NCBI GenBank assembly: GCA_964640225.1
Contig: CAZXFI010000008.1
Span: 1-48,257, forward strand
From: JAGLWW01 sp964640225
Lineage (GTDB): Archaea; Aenigmatarchaeota; Aenigmatarchaeia; PWEA01; JAGHBM01
Direction of reading: 5' to 3'
DNA length: 48,257 nt
The position numbers and the translations under genes were made by a program. Position 1 is the stretch's first letter. Each line of letters begins with the position of its first letter. The notes under the pieces are model-generated. The model worked only from the letters and a program-made list of their open reading frames with translations, was not told the DNA's origin and ran no database searches. This document shows positions 1-6,688 of the stretch, piece after piece.

Positions 1-1132
1 TCCATGCTCCTGTAATAGTCTCATTACTACCAACACGAGCAAGGATACTTCCATCGGTAATCTGAGATTCTAAAACTGTTAGAGCAGCTTGGTGCTGAGT
101 AACATTACTTTCAGCTATCCTTGCATTATTAAAGGTTCCTGAAGTAATATCACCAGTACTATGACTATGACCAGTTGCAGAAACCCCTGCTTCACCAAAA
201 GTCCTATGTCTCCAACCTCCAGCTGCTGAATTGTAAACAAGAATCTCATCGTCTGACAAAGAAGAATAAGCTACAACATCACTTATATTCTCAAGAACAG
301 CAGCAGCAATTCTCGCGTCAGCTCTTGCGTTTGTGTAATAAAGGTTTGTTCCTTCAGAAAGATCTGTAGTACTTCTAGTTCCCAACCAAGTTAATGCTCT
401 TGAGTCATTGTGATATTGGGAATGATCATCATCTCCTCTACCACTAAGAAGACCATGATCTAACGCAGCATTGTGTTGAGTTACGCTTGATTCTGAAATT
501 CTAGCATCATCAAAAGAACCAGAAGTTACGTCGTCCGCAGTATGCTCATGTCCTACAGCGGAAATTCCTGCTTCTGATAAGGTTCTATGTCTCCATCCTC
601 CAGCAGCAGTGTTATATTGTAAGACTTCATCATCTGTAAGGGAAGAATAAGCTACAACATCACTTAAATCTTCTAAGACAGCAGCAGCTATCCTTGCATC
701 AGCTCTTGCGTTTGTATAATATAAATTACTACCTTCAGACAAATCGGTTGTACTTCTCGTCCCTAACCAAGTAAGAGCACGAGCATCATTATGATATTGG
801 GAATGATCATCATCACTAAGACCATCTAACAAACCGTGATCTAAAGATGAATTGTGTTGAGTTACACTACTTACTGAAATCCTACTATCAGCAAAACTTC
901 CTGAAACAACATCACCCGCAGCATGCTCATGTCCTATGAGAGAAAAATCACTTACATCAATACCATCAACTCCAATAACAGTACTGAATGTAACAACACC
1001 ATCAGATGCTACTAACACTTCACCATCAGAAGCATTTAATGCACTAATGGAGTCTGGATTGAATACACCAGTGGGTAAGTTCAATGGGATTGAACTAAAT
1101 CCATCTTGTGCGTATTCTTCCAAGAAACTCAT
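1..1132 (-). CDS. Tail fibre protein, N-terminal part (continues at 48257)
   Basis: The frame is open from ATG at 1132 (GGAG upstream, TAATG overlap with the preceding gene) to the window edge. It encodes 377 residues and one leftover base. The same frame resumes at 48257 with two leftover bases, giving a 739-residue protein ending at 47170. This part carries a 127-residue repeat with GHEH, SQYHND and LSEGxNLYYTNARADARI motifs, which are common in phage tail fibres and appendages. The role is probably host recognition at the virion surface. The joined junction reads ETITGAW-T-WFNVPQF, a natural fibre-type sequence. I am confident it is a tail fibre; the receptor is unknown. Confidence 0.85.
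   Translation of the reverse strand, partial: MSFLEEYAQDGFSSIPLNLPTGVFNPDSISALNASDGEVLVASDGVVTFSTVIGVDGIDVSDFSLIGHEHAAGDVVSGSFADSRISVSSVTQHNSSLDHGLLDGLSDDDHSQYHNDARALTWLGTRSTTDLSEGSNLYYTNARADARIAAAVLEDLSDVVAYSSLTDDEVLQYNTAAGGWRHRTLSEAGISAVGHEHTADDVTSGSFDDARISESSVTQHNAALDHGLLSGRGDDDHSQYHNDSRALTWLGTRSTTDLSEGTNLYYTNARADARIAAAVLENISDVVAYSSLSDDEILVYNSAAGGWRHRTFGEAGVSATGHSHSTGDITSGTFNNARIAESNVTQHQAALTVLESQITDGSILARVGSNETITGAW
173..934 (-). repeat. Tandem 381-bp repeat inside tail fibre gene
   Basis: Two consecutive units (554-934 and 173-553) each begin at a GHEH/GHSH codon run and have exactly the same length of 381 bp (127 codons). A third partial unit follows to position 1. The units are similar in DNA as well as protein but not identical. 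They encode a repeated fibre-shaft module with the YYTNARADARIAAAVLE segment. Confidence 0.85.
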
Positions 1133-1413
1133 TACTTCTCCAAGACTTCTTTTATGTCTCTCAGTACCATTGTATTTTCCTTTGTAGCATCTTTAACATC
1201 TTCCATCTGAGAGCTTAATCTATGCATTGGTCCTTTAGGACTAAACCAAACAAAGATTTCATCCATTTGGCTCCGGTGTCTAATACAATTGTCACTTTTA
1301 CCTTTAGTACCATTTCCTTTTGAAAAGATTCCAAACTTATAGTCTAGGTAAACAAGTAAGACTGTTAAACCAACTATACCGTTTGAGCCAACGCCTTTCA
1401 AAACTTCTTCCAT
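1132..1413 (-). CDS. Small membrane protein with one N-terminal TM segment
   Basis: The product is 93 residues. Residues about 9-28 are hydrophobic and could form one transmembrane helix (IVGLTVLLVYLDYKFG). The rest is charged, and the last 30 residues look like a helix or coiled coil (QMEDVKDATKENTMVL). It lies between TerL and the tail fibre and shares a TAATG junction with the fibre gene. Small membrane proteins in this position are often holin- or spanin-like, but I see no diagnostic motif, so the lysis role is only a guess. Confidence 0.7.
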   Translation of the reverse strand: MEEVLKGVGSNGIVGLTVLLVYLDYKFGIFSKGNGTKGKSDNCIRHRSQMDEIFVWFSPKGPMHRLSSQMEDVKDATKENTMVLRDIKEVLEK

Positions 1414-1422
1414 GTTGAGACC

Positions 1423-3069
1423 TCATAACGCAGAATAACCTGTGATTAAGTCTCTGTCTTCAAACAGTTCTGCTTCTGATTTATTCCTTTCTTCGATTGT
1501 CCTTTGTGCAATTCCAGGAGTCCAAATTTGAGGACCGTAAGCTAATGCATCCAACATATGAATGTCATCAGTTGCACCAAAAGAGTCAAACTCTTCCTCA
1601 AACTCAGTCTGTGATGAATGATGAAAGATTAGGAATGAAGACCAGTAGACTGACAACGCTTTAATATGGTCATGCTTACTTTCTGAATGACTTCCTGTTC
1701 TCTTTCTTTTAATCAGAGTTATATTAAACCTAACTCCTCTAAGTTTCATCTCAGCTTCAAACCAAGGTTGGTAGAGCTCTGAGAAGAGTACTGATTCAAA
1801 ACAAACTGTTCTTGGATTCCACCTTTGGACTAAATGGAAGACTAGGTTACAGAAGTGTTGATCACTGAACTTACCTTTCACTGTGTCTAAGATAAATACT
1901 CTTCCTTGAGAGTCCATTGCAGTGACAACTATACCAGTCTTACCATTTTGTCTTGCGGGGTCAATCAAAATCACTATGTCACAATCAGTGAGATTGACTA
2001 TCCTATGAGAAGATCCTGAAAAGACTGCTAATCTCGTTCTTGATAACCACTCATAATAACTCTTCCAAGAGGGATCAAACTTAGTCAAGCCCGCAATTGG
2101 ATCATTAGTATGCTGAACCCATTCAACTGGATCGTTCATTAATGGTAAGAGACCTTCATAATCTGTTTCTTCAGGGAAGATCAATTGTTTCTTACCATCA
2201 ATTGTCTCTTCAACTCTTCTTATATACCTTAACAAAGAAGAGCCATAGACATTCATAGCATGATCATATATATCATCCAACGAATATCTAGTACCAATTA
2301 AATCCAAATGTCCAGTTTTCTTAGAAACAAAGAAAGAGTGAGCACCATTGAACCAACTGATTGTCTTAGCCCTCACAACTCTTGAATCCCTTGCTTCAAC
2401 TCCATACAAATCGTCAAACTTTATAAAATCATAGTGCCTACCTTGAGATAAAACACCTACACCGAGTGTATCAAAGGTTGGCTCTCCCCATCTTTCATGC
2501 CTTGGAAGCTCTAATTCCCTTTGATTGATTATTTCAGTCTTCTTTGTAGGAACACACTCTGGAAATAGAGCCATTAGTTTTGTGTTTGCTAAAAAATGCC
2601 CTGTTATTTCCCTTAAAAACCTTGAAGCTCCTCCTGGCGGTCCTGAGGATTCGTGTCCGATTAAAATCCTAACATCTGGACCTAAATTATAAGGATGTTC
2701 CATCTCAAAGCCATCACAAGGTAAGGAGATTCTAATGGAATCACTTATTGTGAAGATTGTACTCTTGTAATGACCTCTTGGTAAGAGCATTAACCTATAA
2801 CGATCTTCTTCCGTATCCACAACCCACTTACACATATGGCCGTGGAGCTTTTCTGTCATTTTGTCATAACCTAAAACACCATTAGCACACCAGAATAAGT
2901 CAGTTTTAGCCCTCCTTCTCATATAATGCCAGGAATCTGTGGATATGTCCTTCTGTTTTTCTTCTGCTTCCTTTTGCTTAGCTAGAATGTTCTCAGGATC
3001 AGTTAGCTGATTGTATATTTCAGCTTCCTGAGCTGCTAATCTATCTAATTCCTCCTTAGATAAGGTCAT
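1423..3069 (-). CDS. terL: Terminase large subunit (TerL)
   Basis: The 548-residue product is the ATP-driven DNA packaging motor and headful/cos nuclease. Walker A is LLPRGHYKST (95-104), Walker B is YDFIKFDDLY (213-222), and a coupling motif LIGT is at 257-260. The C-terminal RNase H-like nuclease shows Asp370 in VILIDPA, Glu425 in VCFESV and Asp507 in HMLDALAYG. Length and motif order fit a complete TerL. The gene starts with an ATGA overlap on the TerS stop codon. Motifs are seen directly; the function follows from the family. Confidence 0.95.
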   Translation of the reverse strand: MTLSKEELDRLAAQEAEIYNQLTDPENILAKQKEAEEKQKDISTDSWHYMRRRAKTDLFWCANGVLGYDKMTEKLHGHMCKWVVDTEEDRYRLMLLPRGHYKSTIFTISDSIRISLPCDGFEMEHPYNLGPDVRILIGHESSGPPGGASRFLREITGHFLANTKLMALFPECVPTKKTEIINQRELELPRHERWGEPTFDTLGVGVLSQGRHYDFIKFDDLYGVEARDSRVVRAKTISWFNGAHSFFVSKKTGHLDLIGTRYSLDDIYDHAMNVYGSSLLRYIRRVEETIDGKKQLIFPEETDYEGLLPLMNDPVEWVQHTNDPIAGLTKFDPSWKSYYEWLSRTRLAVFSGSSHRIVNLTDCDIVILIDPARQNGKTGIVVTAMDSQGRVFILDTVKGKFSDQHFCNLVFHLVQRWNPRTVCFESVLFSELYQPWFEAEMKLRGVRFNITLIKRKRTGSHSESKHDHIKALSVYWSSFLIFHHSSQTEFEEEFDSFGATDDIHMLDALAYGPQIWTPGIAQRTIEERNKSEAELFEDRDLITGYSAL

Positions 3070-3626
3070 TCTGCTATTATATTCCTAGAAGAGAGCTCAC
3101 TTGGATTGTTTTCCTCATTTCCACTGTGAAGTTCCTTTGCTCTCTCCGCTTTAGTTAAACTCTCCAACAACTCAGTTGATTCTGTAGTGTTCAATACTAA
3201 GGCTTTATCAATTTTATTCACTGTATTCCTACCTTCAGAGTCCTTACTCATCTTACCAGCACCTTGAAGAACTTTTATAGCCCTATCAACAACACTGAAG
3301 GGTGAATCTTTGAAGTGTTTGTCGTCAAAAATCAACTCATGTACTCTATCAAGACTCTTCACAGCAATTGCTTCTATCTTATTACTCATATTTCCAAGCT
3401 GTTTCTCCATTAAACCATCTAATGCATGCTTTCTAAGGACAGCAGCTTGAGGAGTATTTAGGATATTACTGATTTGCTGTGGAGTTTTTCTGTATTTTGT
3501 AGCTAATTCAGTGTTAGACATGCCTGTAGAAGAGAGTAGGACACACTCAGTATGCCATAATTCCCATCTTTTTGGACACCACTTCGTTAATTTAGCCTTT
3601 TTCTTCGTACCATTCCCGTTATTCAT
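3066..3626 (-). CDS. terS: Terminase small subunit-like protein (TerS)
   Basis: I chose the ATG at 3626, giving 186 residues, because a longer frame would run deep into the upstream gene. This start gives an 8-nt ATGAATAA overlap with that gene. Residues about 30-60 (MSNTELATKYRKTPQQISN) look like a helix-turn-helix DNA-binding domain, followed by a helical region. It is immediately upstream of TerL with an ATGA overlap, the usual place for TerS, which recognises the packaging site. The call rests on position plus HTH, not on a strong family signature. Confidence 0.75.
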   Translation of the reverse strand: MNNGNGTKKKAKLTKWCPKRWELWHTECVLLSSTGMSNTELATKYRKTPQQISNILNTPQAAVLRKHALDGLMEKQLGNMSNKIEAIAVKSLDRVHELIFDDKHFKDSPFSVVDRAIKVLQGAGKMSKDSEGRNTVNKIDKALVLNTTESTELLESLTKAERAKELHSGNEENNPSELSSRNIIAE

Positions 3627-3999
3627 TACTCTTTCTCTTCTCTTTCTCTTCTTCCAAACCACTTTGGTAAATTCTATCGTCAAAATTACTAAATATATCT
3701 GAATTTTCTTGATAGTAAGATAGAAAAGCCAAACCACAAGCTGCATGATAAGCGTGTAGTTGTCCTGAAGAGTCCTTATCCTCTCCTTTTTCTATTGCAA
3801 GTATGTGACGTTTGATTGCACCAAGCAATCTGTTATAAGTTATTCCCCTCAACCAATTATACGCCCCATACTTCAAAGCTCCGTGAGTTAAAACTTTTCC
3901 AACACCTTCAATGAAGTTAGGGGGGATTAACTCTAAACGGTTCTTACCATCAGCTATGTCATTCTTTAATCCACCACCGTCAACTTTAATGTCTTTCAT
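3619..3999 (-). CDS. dATP/dGTP diphosphohydrolase N-terminal-like (DUF5664)
   Basis: The product is 126 residues. The core is a recognisable DUF5664 pattern: KNRLELIPP, VLTHGALKYGAYNW, RLLGAIKRHILAIEKGED, then QLHAYHAACGLAFLSYY. Relatives are annotated as dATP/dGTP diphosphohydrolases, an activity used in some phages to adjust nucleotide pools. I see no PurZ-like gene in the window, so there is no support for a 2-aminoadenine genome. A GAGGAA site precedes the ATG. The family call is good; the substrate is inferred. Confidence 0.8.
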   Translation of the reverse strand: MKDIKVDGGGLKNDIADGKNRLELIPPNFIEGVGKVLTHGALKYGAYNWLRGITYNRLLGAIKRHILAIEKGEDKDSSGQLHAYHAACGLAFLSYYQENSDIFSNFDDRIYQSGLEEEKEKRKSNE

Positions 4000-4002
4000 T
4001 TT

Positions 4003-4128
4003 CTAATTCCTCTTCCTCTTTGAGAATCTCTGAACCTGCCTTAACTTTTCCCTAACAGCTCTTGAGAATTCACCCCCGCTTTTTACGGGCTTTCTCCCTC
4101 TCTTCTTCCTATACTTATCTCTCTTCAT
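4003..4128 (-). CDS. Small basic peptide (41 aa)
   Basis: This short frame starts at ATG 4128 after GAGAGAAG and ends three bases before the DUF5664 start codon, matching the tight packing of the operon. It encodes 41 residues, very rich in Lys and Arg (MKRDKYRKKRGRKP at the start, FSKRKRN at the end). It could bind nucleic acid. No family is recognised, and a chance frame cannot be excluded. Confidence 0.45.
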   Translation of the reverse strand: MKRDKYRKKRGRKPVKSGGEFSRAVREKLRQVQRFSKRKRN

Positions 4129-4129
4129 A

Positions 4130-4182
4130 AACTTCTCTCTTCATATTCAAGAGCCGTGAACTTCTCTCTTCATATTCAAGAG
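4130..4182. repeat. Direct 24-bp repeat
   Basis: Two identical 24-bp copies lie at 4130-4153 and 4159-4182, separated by CCGTG (period 29). They sit between two late genes. The attached AAGAGCCGTGA-type sequence recurs at about 4725 and 4773 in the intergenic region, so this may be the edge of that repeat family. Confidence 0.85.
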
Positions 4183-4187
4183 TCATT

Positions 4188-4526
4188 TCAAGACAAGAGC
4201 CGTTCTGTCGCAACAACCTTATAAGTCTCCCCACCAGCTCCTGCATTAGTATCAGAGTTCAATCTTAAACTCCTGAAAGCAACAGTTTCAATCAAAACCG
4301 TATTATCTGCCGTTGGATTAACATCAGAACCACCAACCTGAAGGTCATACCAATTACTAACATCATCAGGCTCTTCATCAGAAACTTGAACCTTAACTGT
4401 ACCCGCAAGAGTACCTGGTCCAAAGATATTAAGAGAACCCAAATTATCAAACAAATAACCACCTATTGCATTACTAACAGATTCTCCAGCAGAAATGACT
4501 AAATCTGGAAATCTAACAACAGTCAT
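4188..4526 (-). CDS. Predicted virion-associated beta-rich protein, unknown function
   Basis: The product is 112 residues, rich in V, T, G and D with no charged helices (for example LAGTVKVQVSDEEPDD). The pattern suggests a beta-sandwich decoration or fibre-associated protein. An AGGAG site lies nine bases upstream of the ATG. It is the first gene of the leftward late block, just downstream of a promoter-like sequence. No family is recognised. Confidence 0.7.
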   Translation of the reverse strand: MTVVRFPDLVISAGESVSNAIGGYLFDNLGSLNIFGPGTLAGTVKVQVSDEEPDDVSNWYDLQVGGSDVNPTADNTVLIETVAFRSLRLNSDTNAGAGGETYKVVATERLLS

Positions 4527-4555
4527 AGTCTCAACTCCTATTTACCTTTATTTTT

Positions 4556-4585
4556 AGTGTAGTATATAAGTACAAGAAAAGTCAA
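4556..4585 (-). promoter_or_regulatory. Candidate late promoter (sigma70-like)
   Basis: On the minus strand, TTGACT (4585-4580) is followed after 18 bases by TACACT (4561-4556). It points at the late gene starting at 4526. An overlapping TATACT offers another possible -10. No transcript evidence is available. Confidence 0.4.
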
Positions 4586-4647
4586 TATTCAAGAGTGGTC
4601 GTGATTCAATATAAACAACATTGAGTCAGAATGCAATTAGCCTAATG

Positions 4648-4730
4648 TGACCGATTTAGAGCCGTGACCGATTTAGAGCCTGATCAGTTCAGAGCCTGAC
4701 CAATTTAGAGCTTGACCAATTCAAGAGCCT
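4648..4730. repeat. Five tandem 16-17 bp iteron-like repeats
   Basis: Consecutive units begin at 4648, 4665, 4681, 4697 and 4713. The consensus is TGACCRATTTAGAGCC, with a few substitutions per copy. They lie in the gene-free divergent region. Related AGAGCCGTGA words continue to about 4780. Tandem short repeats of this type are typical of initiator or regulator binding sites. The region 4586-4647 shows nothing else I can identify. Confidence 0.85.
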
Positions 4731-4879
4731 TGAGCCGTGAGATTCGTGAGATTTTTAATTTCAAAATCCAAGAGAGCCGTGAAATCCAAGAGATTTTTTC
4801 ACCTCAAATTTTTGTTTTATATTTAGCTTGAGCGTCATTAGGTTGTAAGGAGTAAAAAATTTTTTGGTCCCCCGGGTTG

Positions 4880-5175
4880 GAGTATTCTGGTATTTAATTA
4901 TTTAATTACTAGTTTACCGAAAAACGCAATCCGGTATACTGGTTCCTAATATATCTAATACTAGATTGACTATTCAGCCCAAATTGGTATTTCGGTATCA
5001 GATATATTTAATACTTGTATACTTGATAACGTTAATTGGTATTCAATATCCTGATATATCTAATACTTATATACTACTATGGTAATCTGACATTCAAGTA
5101 CTAGATATATTTAATACCTGAATGCACATGTAGCTCAAACTGGTATTCAGTATCCTGATATATAAAACACTTGTT
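4880..5175. repeat. About six degenerate ~52-bp repeats with inner dyads
   Basis: Units start near 4880, 4932, 4984, 5036, 5093 and 5141. The shared core is GATATATYTAATACTTGTAT. The better copies are flanked by GTATT on the left and AATAC on the right, with an inner ATATC/GATAT dyad (for example 5040-5066). This gives nested palindromes suited to a dimeric DNA-binding protein or to strand opening. The region is very AT-rich and has no gene. Confidence 0.75.
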
Positions 5176-5183
5176 TACTTATT

Positions 5184-5243
5184 ATGTCATATTGGCATGT
5201 GTCATATTGGCAGACTGTCAAATTGTCATGACATATTGTCAGA
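5184..5243. repeat. Clustered GTCATATTGGCA repeats
   Basis: Copies or near copies of TGTCATATTGGCA follow each other at about 5184, 5199, 5215, 5225 and 5233, some in partial inverted form (TGTCATGACATATTGTCA). The TTGGCA/TGCCAA word also flanks the promoter at 9171, so this may be an operator cluster. Confidence 0.65.
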
Positions 5244-5245
5244 AG

Positions 5246-5300
5246 TTTTGTAATCAAATTGTAATCGAATGTTAATGTTGTTGTAATCGTTTTGTAATGT
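5246..5300. repeat. TTGTAATC direct repeats
   Basis: Four or five copies of TTGTAATC/G occur with 9-15 bp spacing between 5246 and 5300, immediately after the TTGGCA cluster. This is the fourth repeat family in the same divergent region. It could be an origin or regulatory element. Confidence 0.65.
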
Positions 5301-5356
5301 TTCTCTCTTGCGGAATCGGTTGAGATTGATTACCGTTCAGGTAACGAAAATTAACT

Positions 5357-5456
5357 NNNNNNNNNNNNNNNNNNNNNNNNNNNNNNNNNNNNNNNNNNNN
5401 NNNNNNNNNNNNNNNNNNNNNNNNNNNNNNNNNNNNNNNNNNNNNNNNNNNNNNNN
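5357..5456. other. Assembly gap of 100 N
   Basis: The bases on both sides of the gap are the same eight: AATTAACT ends the left flank and starts the right flank. This suggests an unmerged short overlap rather than a true missing stretch. Confidence 0.9.
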
Positions 5457-5484
5457 AATTAACTCGTCGAGAGGAGAAAGCATC

Positions 5485-5691
5485 ATGATGACCATCGAGC
5501 AAGCGAAAAAATTGTACGACGAACAAAATGCGTTCTCGATACGTACACAGTATGGAACGCTTCGATTCTGCTGGCTTCAGCACATCCCCAGCGACTCCGA
5601 CGTGTCGATTCGTTATCTGTGGGAAGGTGAGCAGATAACAAGAGACTTTGATCGATCCGACATTGTCATAACGAAAGTAGAGCTAACATGA
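5485..5691 (+). CDS. Small hypothetical protein (68 aa), CpG-rich gene
   Basis: It starts at the first of two adjacent ATG codons (5485/5488) after GAGGAG. It encodes 68 residues beginning MMTIEQAKKLYDEQNAF, a mixed alpha/beta sequence with no membrane segment and no recognised family. A hand count finds about 17 CG dinucleotides in 207 bases, far more than in the helicase gene. It overlaps the next gene by ATGA. It is the first gene of the rightward block, next to the repeat region. Confidence 0.65.
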   Translation: MMTIEQAKKLYDEQNAFSIRTQYGTLRFCWLQHIPSDSDVSIRYLWEGEQITRDFDRSDIVITKVELT

Positions 5692-5912
5692 TGAGAACAA
5701 AGAATCACAATACCCGTAAACAAGTTCTCGCTCACTTAGAATGCGAGGTAAAATCACTGTTCCTGAACAACTATTCAATTGCTTCAAGTCGCTCAGGAGC
5801 TTTGGTTCAAATTAATCCTTCACTACATAAAGTTCGTGGTGCGATTCGTCGGTGTCGGAATGCCGGCATACAAAAATCGGCCATCCGGAGAACAATCACA
5901 GAGGTAAGGTAG
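5688..5912 (+). CDS. Small basic hypothetical protein (74 aa)
   Basis: It begins at the ATGA overlap with the preceding gene. The C-terminal half is strongly basic (HKVRGAIRRCRNAGIQKSA), consistent with nucleic-acid binding, but no family is recognised. It shares the high CpG content of its neighbours. The stop codon at 5912 is followed directly by a tRNA-like structured RNA. Confidence 0.6.
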   Translation: MMRTKNHNTRKQVLAHLECEVKSLFLNNYSIASSRSGALVQINPSLHKVRGAIRRCRNAGIQKSAIRRTITEVR

Positions 5913-5920
5913 TGGTTGTT

Positions 5921-5969
5921 GTGCCAAGCTCGACAGGGAGCTCTCTCGGTTCAATTCCGGGATTGGCAC
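5921..5969 (+). ncRNA. 49-nt tRNA-like element without anticodon arm
   Basis: GTGCCAA (5921-5927) pairs perfectly with TTGGCAC (5963-5969), like an acceptor stem. GCTC-GACAGG-GAGC (5928-5941) forms a D-arm-like hairpin. CTCGG-TTCAATT-CCGGG (5945-5961) is a normal T arm with a seven-base loop. There is no room for an anticodon arm, and no CCA is encoded. An outer helix GGTTGT (5914-5919) with ACAACT (5984-5989) may extend the fold. The structure is seen in sequence; the function is unknown. Confidence 0.65.
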
Positions 5970-6049
5970 TTGCGGGAAGTGGTACAACTGATTAGATTAA
6001 GGGTAGGTAGGAGAGTAGTAATATAAAAAACCCAAAATAGGAGTAAATC

Positions 6050-6490
6050 ATGAAGACGGAACGAATCAAGATGAGCGTCACACACGCCGACAAAACTTTC
6101 GGCTCAGGAGGAAAGTTGGAGTTTGAAGTAGAAGCTCCAATGGCAGAATCTCTGGAGGAAGCAGTAAATTGGGCGGGGGGAAATGAGTTGGCGCGTGATG
6201 TATTGAATTGGGCGGCTCAAACTCGCGCAAAGACTCGCGTTAGGAGTCTTGCAGGAAATCAGGAAGCGGAGGAGAACTCTTCGCTCGAAAGTTTCCTCTC
6301 GGCAGTAAGTGAGATTTTTGAGAACACAAAGCCGACAGCAGGTCGTGTGGGCTTGAGTGTGAAAGACAAAGCAAGCAATTTCGACACATACAAGCAAAAG
6401 CTCGCAGAAATGCTTGCTGGTCGAAGTGAGGACGAAATTTCTGGCGCGGATATGCTGGAGATTGCAAAGGAATTGGGAATGCTCCCTTAG
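6050..6490 (+). CDS. Hypothetical protein (146 aa)
   Basis: GGAG precedes the ATG. The product has an N-terminal beta-like segment (KMSVTHADKTFGSGGKLEFE) and a helical remainder (SLEEAVNWAGGNELARDVLN; EISGADMLEIAKELGML). No family is recognised. It is the last gene of the CpG-rich block (about 26 CG in 441 bases by hand count) and is followed by a strong terminator-like hairpin. It may therefore belong to a short transcription unit with the two preceding genes. Confidence 0.7.
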   Translation: MKTERIKMSVTHADKTFGSGGKLEFEVEAPMAESLEEAVNWAGGNELARDVLNWAAQTRAKTRVRSLAGNQEAEENSSLESFLSAVSEIFENTKPTAGRVGLSVKDKASNFDTYKQKLAEMLAGRSEDEISGADMLEIAKELGMLP

Positions 6491-6514
6491 TGATTCTCAG
6501 GCCCTAATCACAAT

Positions 6515-6560
6515 GAGAAGGTGTCTTAGGCTTTCAGTTAGTCTAAGGCACTTTCTCTTT
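6515..6560 (+). terminator. Rho-independent terminator-like hairpin
   Basis: Bases 6515-6529 pair with 6543-6557 in a 15-bp stem containing two G-U pairs and a 13-base loop, followed by TTTATT. It lies 24 bases after a stop codon. It is the strongest simple hairpin I noticed in the window. Confidence 0.75.
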
Positions 6561-6579
6561 ATTCACTGTCGAATTGAAG

Positions 6580-6631
6580 TAACTGTCGAATTGAAGGATG
6601 GAATGTAGTGGTTCGAATCCATAGACAGTTA
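6580..6631 (+). ncRNA. 52-nt tRNA-like element (acceptor stem plus T arm)
   Basis: TAACTGTC (6580-6587) pairs perfectly over eight bases with GACAGTTA (6624-6631). Immediately inside the 3' strand is a T-arm-like hairpin, GTGG-TTCGAAT-CCAT (6608-6622), carrying the B-box-like GGTTCGAATCC. Only 18-20 bases separate the acceptor 5' strand from the T arm, so no anticodon arm fits. ACTGTCGAATTGAAG occurs twice (6565-6579, 6582-6596), giving an alternative 5' strand. Confidence 0.5.
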
Positions 6632-6678
6632 TTGGAATGGAATGAATTGAAGTTTGGAATGGAATGGAATGGAATGGA
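6630..6678. repeat. GGAAT pentanucleotide repeat before a start codon
   Basis: TGGAATGGAATG occurs at about 6632, and a run of four to five GGAAT units spans 6655-6678. It ends in GGAG, which serves as the likely ribosome-binding site for the gene at 6689. Slippage here would alter spacing upstream of the site, not the coding frame. Confidence 0.85.
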
Positions 6679-6688
6679 GTAAATTAAA

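Noticed and set aside
936..1187. Plus-strand reading frame opposite the tail fibre start
   Set aside because: It lies antisense to a well-supported repeat-containing fibre gene, and has no ribosome-binding site or recognisable product.
3627..3746. Longer N-terminus for the small terminase
   Set aside because: It would be hydrophobic and overlap the DUF5664 gene by about 120 bases; ATG 3626 fits the packing better.
4120..5300. CRISPR array
   Set aside because: Repeats are short, degenerate and tandem or closely spaced; there are no constant repeats with unique spacers and no Cas genes (the Cas4-like nuclease is in a recombination setting).
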